A stretch of 6,678 nucleotides of DNA, taken from contig JAGVIF010000060.1 in NCBI GenBank assembly GCA_020056205.1, forward strand, positions 1 to 6,678. The letters run 5' to 3'. Source of the DNA: Lentisphaeria bacterium (GTDB lineage Bacteria > Verrucomicrobiota > Lentisphaeria > Victivallales > GWF2-50-93). The translations under genes were made by a program, and so were the position numbers. Of this stretch, positions 5,368 through 6,678 are shown piece by piece (position 1 is the first letter of the stretch; each line of letters starts with the position of its first letter). A model generated the notes under the pieces. That model was not told the origin of the DNA. It saw nothing but the letters and a program-made list of their open reading frames with translations, and ran no database searches.

Positions 5368-5526
5368 ACTGAGGTCAATCGTAAGGAGTCAGGCAAGACA
5401 GGTTGGAGTGGAGAGCCAATTGCAAAACTCAAAACCGATGCCGATGAAGGAGATTATGAAATTCAGACAAGCCGCAAACCCGAATCATTCACCGGCGATA
5501 ATCTCTATGGGAATAAGAGTATGCGC
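5368..5526 (+). other. Gene-free stretch with coding-like composition, possible decayed gene remnant
   Basis: Between the A-rich run (about 5338-5368) and the terminator there is no start-to-stop gene, but the plus strand is open from ACT 5368 (just after a TAA) without a stop before the hairpin. It reads for example GWSGEPIAKLKTDADEGDYE and continues IQTSRKPESFTGDNLYGNK, with GC content and codon use more like a gene than the AT-rich spacer beside it. No start codon or family is recognised. The same frame runs on through the terminator and into the regulator gene on the other strand to 5631, so the end is not a natural C-terminus. It may simply be chance. Confidence 0.2.
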
Positions 5527-5563
5527 AAAAAAAGATTTTGCGATTTTCGCAAAAATCTTTTTT
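5527..5563 (-). terminator. Intrinsic terminator of the GntR/LacI regulator gene
   Basis: The arms 5527-5543 and 5547-5563 pair around a 3-nt loop with one bulged base; GATTTTGCGA and TCGCAAAAATC form the core. On the minus strand, 13 bases after the regulator's TAG, the core helix is followed by seven T. The A/T tracts are symmetrical, so it could also stop plus-strand transcription. It separates the regulator gene from the mraZ-like operon. Confidence 0.8.
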
Positions 5564-5576
5564 CAGCAGACTCTAC

Positions 5577-6635
5577 CTACAAGATCGAACCGGAGAAATC
5601 GCCGATTGAAGTTTCTAATGCGGCTGAATGAATTTTCACGCGGCCCGGATTCTTGAGCATATCAAGAAGAATTTTGATACCCTTGCGTCCTATATCATAA
5701 CGAGGGACTTGGATACTGAAGAGCCGAGGGTTGAGATTCGAGTCAAGGGCATCTGTGCCGATAACGCTGATGTCATCAGGAATTTTCAGACCCTGTTCAG
5801 TGATTGCCTTATATACGCCGGGGCAAAGATGGTCATATGCCACATAGACAGCCTGAGGAATATTTGTTTCCAGTATTGTTTTCATCGAGGAGTATCCGAG
5901 CGCGGCAAATGGAGGAGTGTGTACTATGATGGAACTGTCGAGCTTTTTTTTGGATTTAAGCGCGGCGACAAAAGCGTAGAATTTTTCCATGTCCGCCAGA
6001 TTTTCTCCGTCATGATACTCGGCTATCCCGATATACGCAATTTTAGTCACCCCTTTTTTAACCAAGTGATTGATCGTTTTTTTGATTGATTTAGAGATAT
6101 CCGCGTAGACTGCCGGGATTCTATGGTCAAATGGTTTGCATCCGATAAGAATAAATGGTGTCTTATGTTTTTTCAAAAAAGCTATCTGTTTTGTGTTGCT
6201 TGTTCCAATAATAATTTTAGCCGCAGAGGGAGTGAAATTACGGTAAACTTTTTTCAGTCCTCCGGATTCCCGGTTTTCCTCCAGCACTGAAAAAACCAGC
6301 TTGTAATCGGATTTTTTCAGCCCGTCCATTATTCCTCTCAGCATTTCTCCATAAAATGGATGAGCCGACATCTGCTGAGAACCGACAAAAAGCAGTTCAA
6401 TCAGGGAATCCTCAAGTTTTGTTTTTTCTTTGACAATATAAGTCCCATGTCCCTGTTTGCGGACAACTATGCCTTCGCCCGCCAATTTTTTAATCGCTTT
6501 TTCCAGTGTTTTTATGTTCACGCGAAACTCCTTTGCGAGTTTCTCGGAACGCGGAAGCATATCTGAATAGACAGCGCCGGCAATCCGTTGTTTTAATTCC
6601 TTGATAATTCCAGCTTGTTTGCGTTTTATTTTCAT
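5577..6635 (-). CDS. GntR-type DNA-binding / LacI-type sensor hybrid transcription regulator
   Basis: This 352-residue protein starts with a GntR winged helix-turn-helix (about 1-68). Its recognition region is LPRSEKLAKEFRVNIKTLEK and its wing is GIVVRKQGHGTYIV. A LacI/ribose-binding-protein-like sensor follows (about 78-352): LLFVGSQQMSAHPFYGEMLRG, the hinge-strand motif KKGVTKIAYIG, AVYVAYDHLCPGVYKAI, GLKIPDDISVIGTD, and the C-terminal QVPRYDIGRKGIKILLDML. This hybrid is normally a repressor or activator of carbohydrate uptake and breakdown genes that releases DNA on binding a sugar. The sugar cannot be told from the sequence. Lentisphaerota and relatives carry many such genes. The ATG at 6635-6633 fits the domain start; its ribosome binding site is weak (AAAGACG). 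It is transcribed alone up to the terminator, and its targets are probably upstream, beyond the window. Confidence 0.92.
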   Translation of the reverse strand: MKIKRKQAGIIKELKQRIAGAVYSDMLPRSEKLAKEFRVNIKTLEKAIKKLAGEGIVVRKQGHGTYIVKEKTKLEDSLIELLFVGSQQMSAHPFYGEMLRGIMDGLKKSDYKLVFSVLEENRESGGLKKVYRNFTPSAAKIIIGTSNTKQIAFLKKHKTPFILIGCKPFDHRIPAVYADISKSIKKTINHLVKKGVTKIAYIGIAEYHDGENLADMEKFYAFVAALKSKKKLDSSIIVHTPPFAALGYSSMKTILETNIPQAVYVAYDHLCPGVYKAITEQGLKIPDDISVIGTDALDSNLNPRLFSIQVPRYDIGRKGIKILLDMLKNPGRVKIHSAALETSIGDFSGSIL

Positions 6636-6666
6636 TGCGTCTTTTATGACCCGTTTTAGTGATTTA

Positions 6667-6672
6667 ATTATA
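6667..6672 (-). promoter_or_regulatory. -10 element (TATAAT) of the GntR/LacI regulator gene
   Basis: A perfect TATAAT on the minus strand lies about 31 bases before the start codon; its -35 partner would be past the window edge. It is flanked by CCCGT (6650-6654) and ACGGG (6672-6676), a 5-bp inverted repeat with 22-bp centre spacing, which could be an autoregulatory operator but may be chance. Confidence 0.45.
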
Positions 6673-6678
6673 CGGGAA

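Noticed and set aside
5408..5656. Plus-strand 82-codon ORF with AAGGAG near an internal ATG
   Set aside because: It runs through a strong terminator hairpin and into the antisense of the regulator gene, and has no recognisable domain.

Overview
The window looks like a chromosomal segment of an uncultured or little-studied Gram-negative-type bacterium of moderate-to-low GC. A GntR-DNA-binding/LacI-sensor hybrid repressor and an orphan MraZ-type regulator are compatible with a PVC-group organism (Lentisphaerota-like), but no marker gene settles this. All supported genes lie on the minus strand, so the biological reading order runs from high to low coordinates. No tRNA, rRNA or CRISPR array was recognised.

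Layout in transcription order. (1) 6678-5577: a GntR/LacI-type transcription regulator with a TATAAT-like -10 element, closed by a strong hairpin/T-tract terminator at about 5563-5527. (2) 5526-5276: a gene-free stretch with a possible decayed coding remnant, then a clear promoter overlapped by four TGGAN boxes spaced exactly 10 bp, which look like a MraZ autoregulatory operator. (3) 5275-1303: a tight six-gene run encoding an MraZ-like regulator (not followed by rsmH/ftsL), a small CxxC/CxxC zinc-binding-type protein, a small single-pass membrane protein, a Hanks-type Ser/Thr kinase with an N-terminal zinc ribbon and one membrane anchor, and two paralogous membrane proteins with bacterial PH-like (bPH2/DUF304) domains. 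A perfect 16-bp inverted repeat sits between the third and fourth genes. (4) 1183-1100: a short ORF with a good ribosome binding site that appears to have been cut by an insertion. (5) 1127-107: a high-GC, single-gene cassette bounded by perfect 34-bp inverted repeats whose outer 24 bp are themselves a perfect palindrome. It carries a secreted GH114-like (TM1410/MJ1477 family) glycosidase gene interrupted by one in-frame TAG. (6) 104-1: a short non-coding end with a 14-bp direct repeat.

How the genes may work together (inference): the MraZ-like protein probably represses its own operon through the four-box operator. The kinase and the two bPH2 proteins would form a membrane-associated signalling or envelope module with the small zinc and membrane proteins. 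The GH114 cassette is a later arrival and is probably not part of that module.
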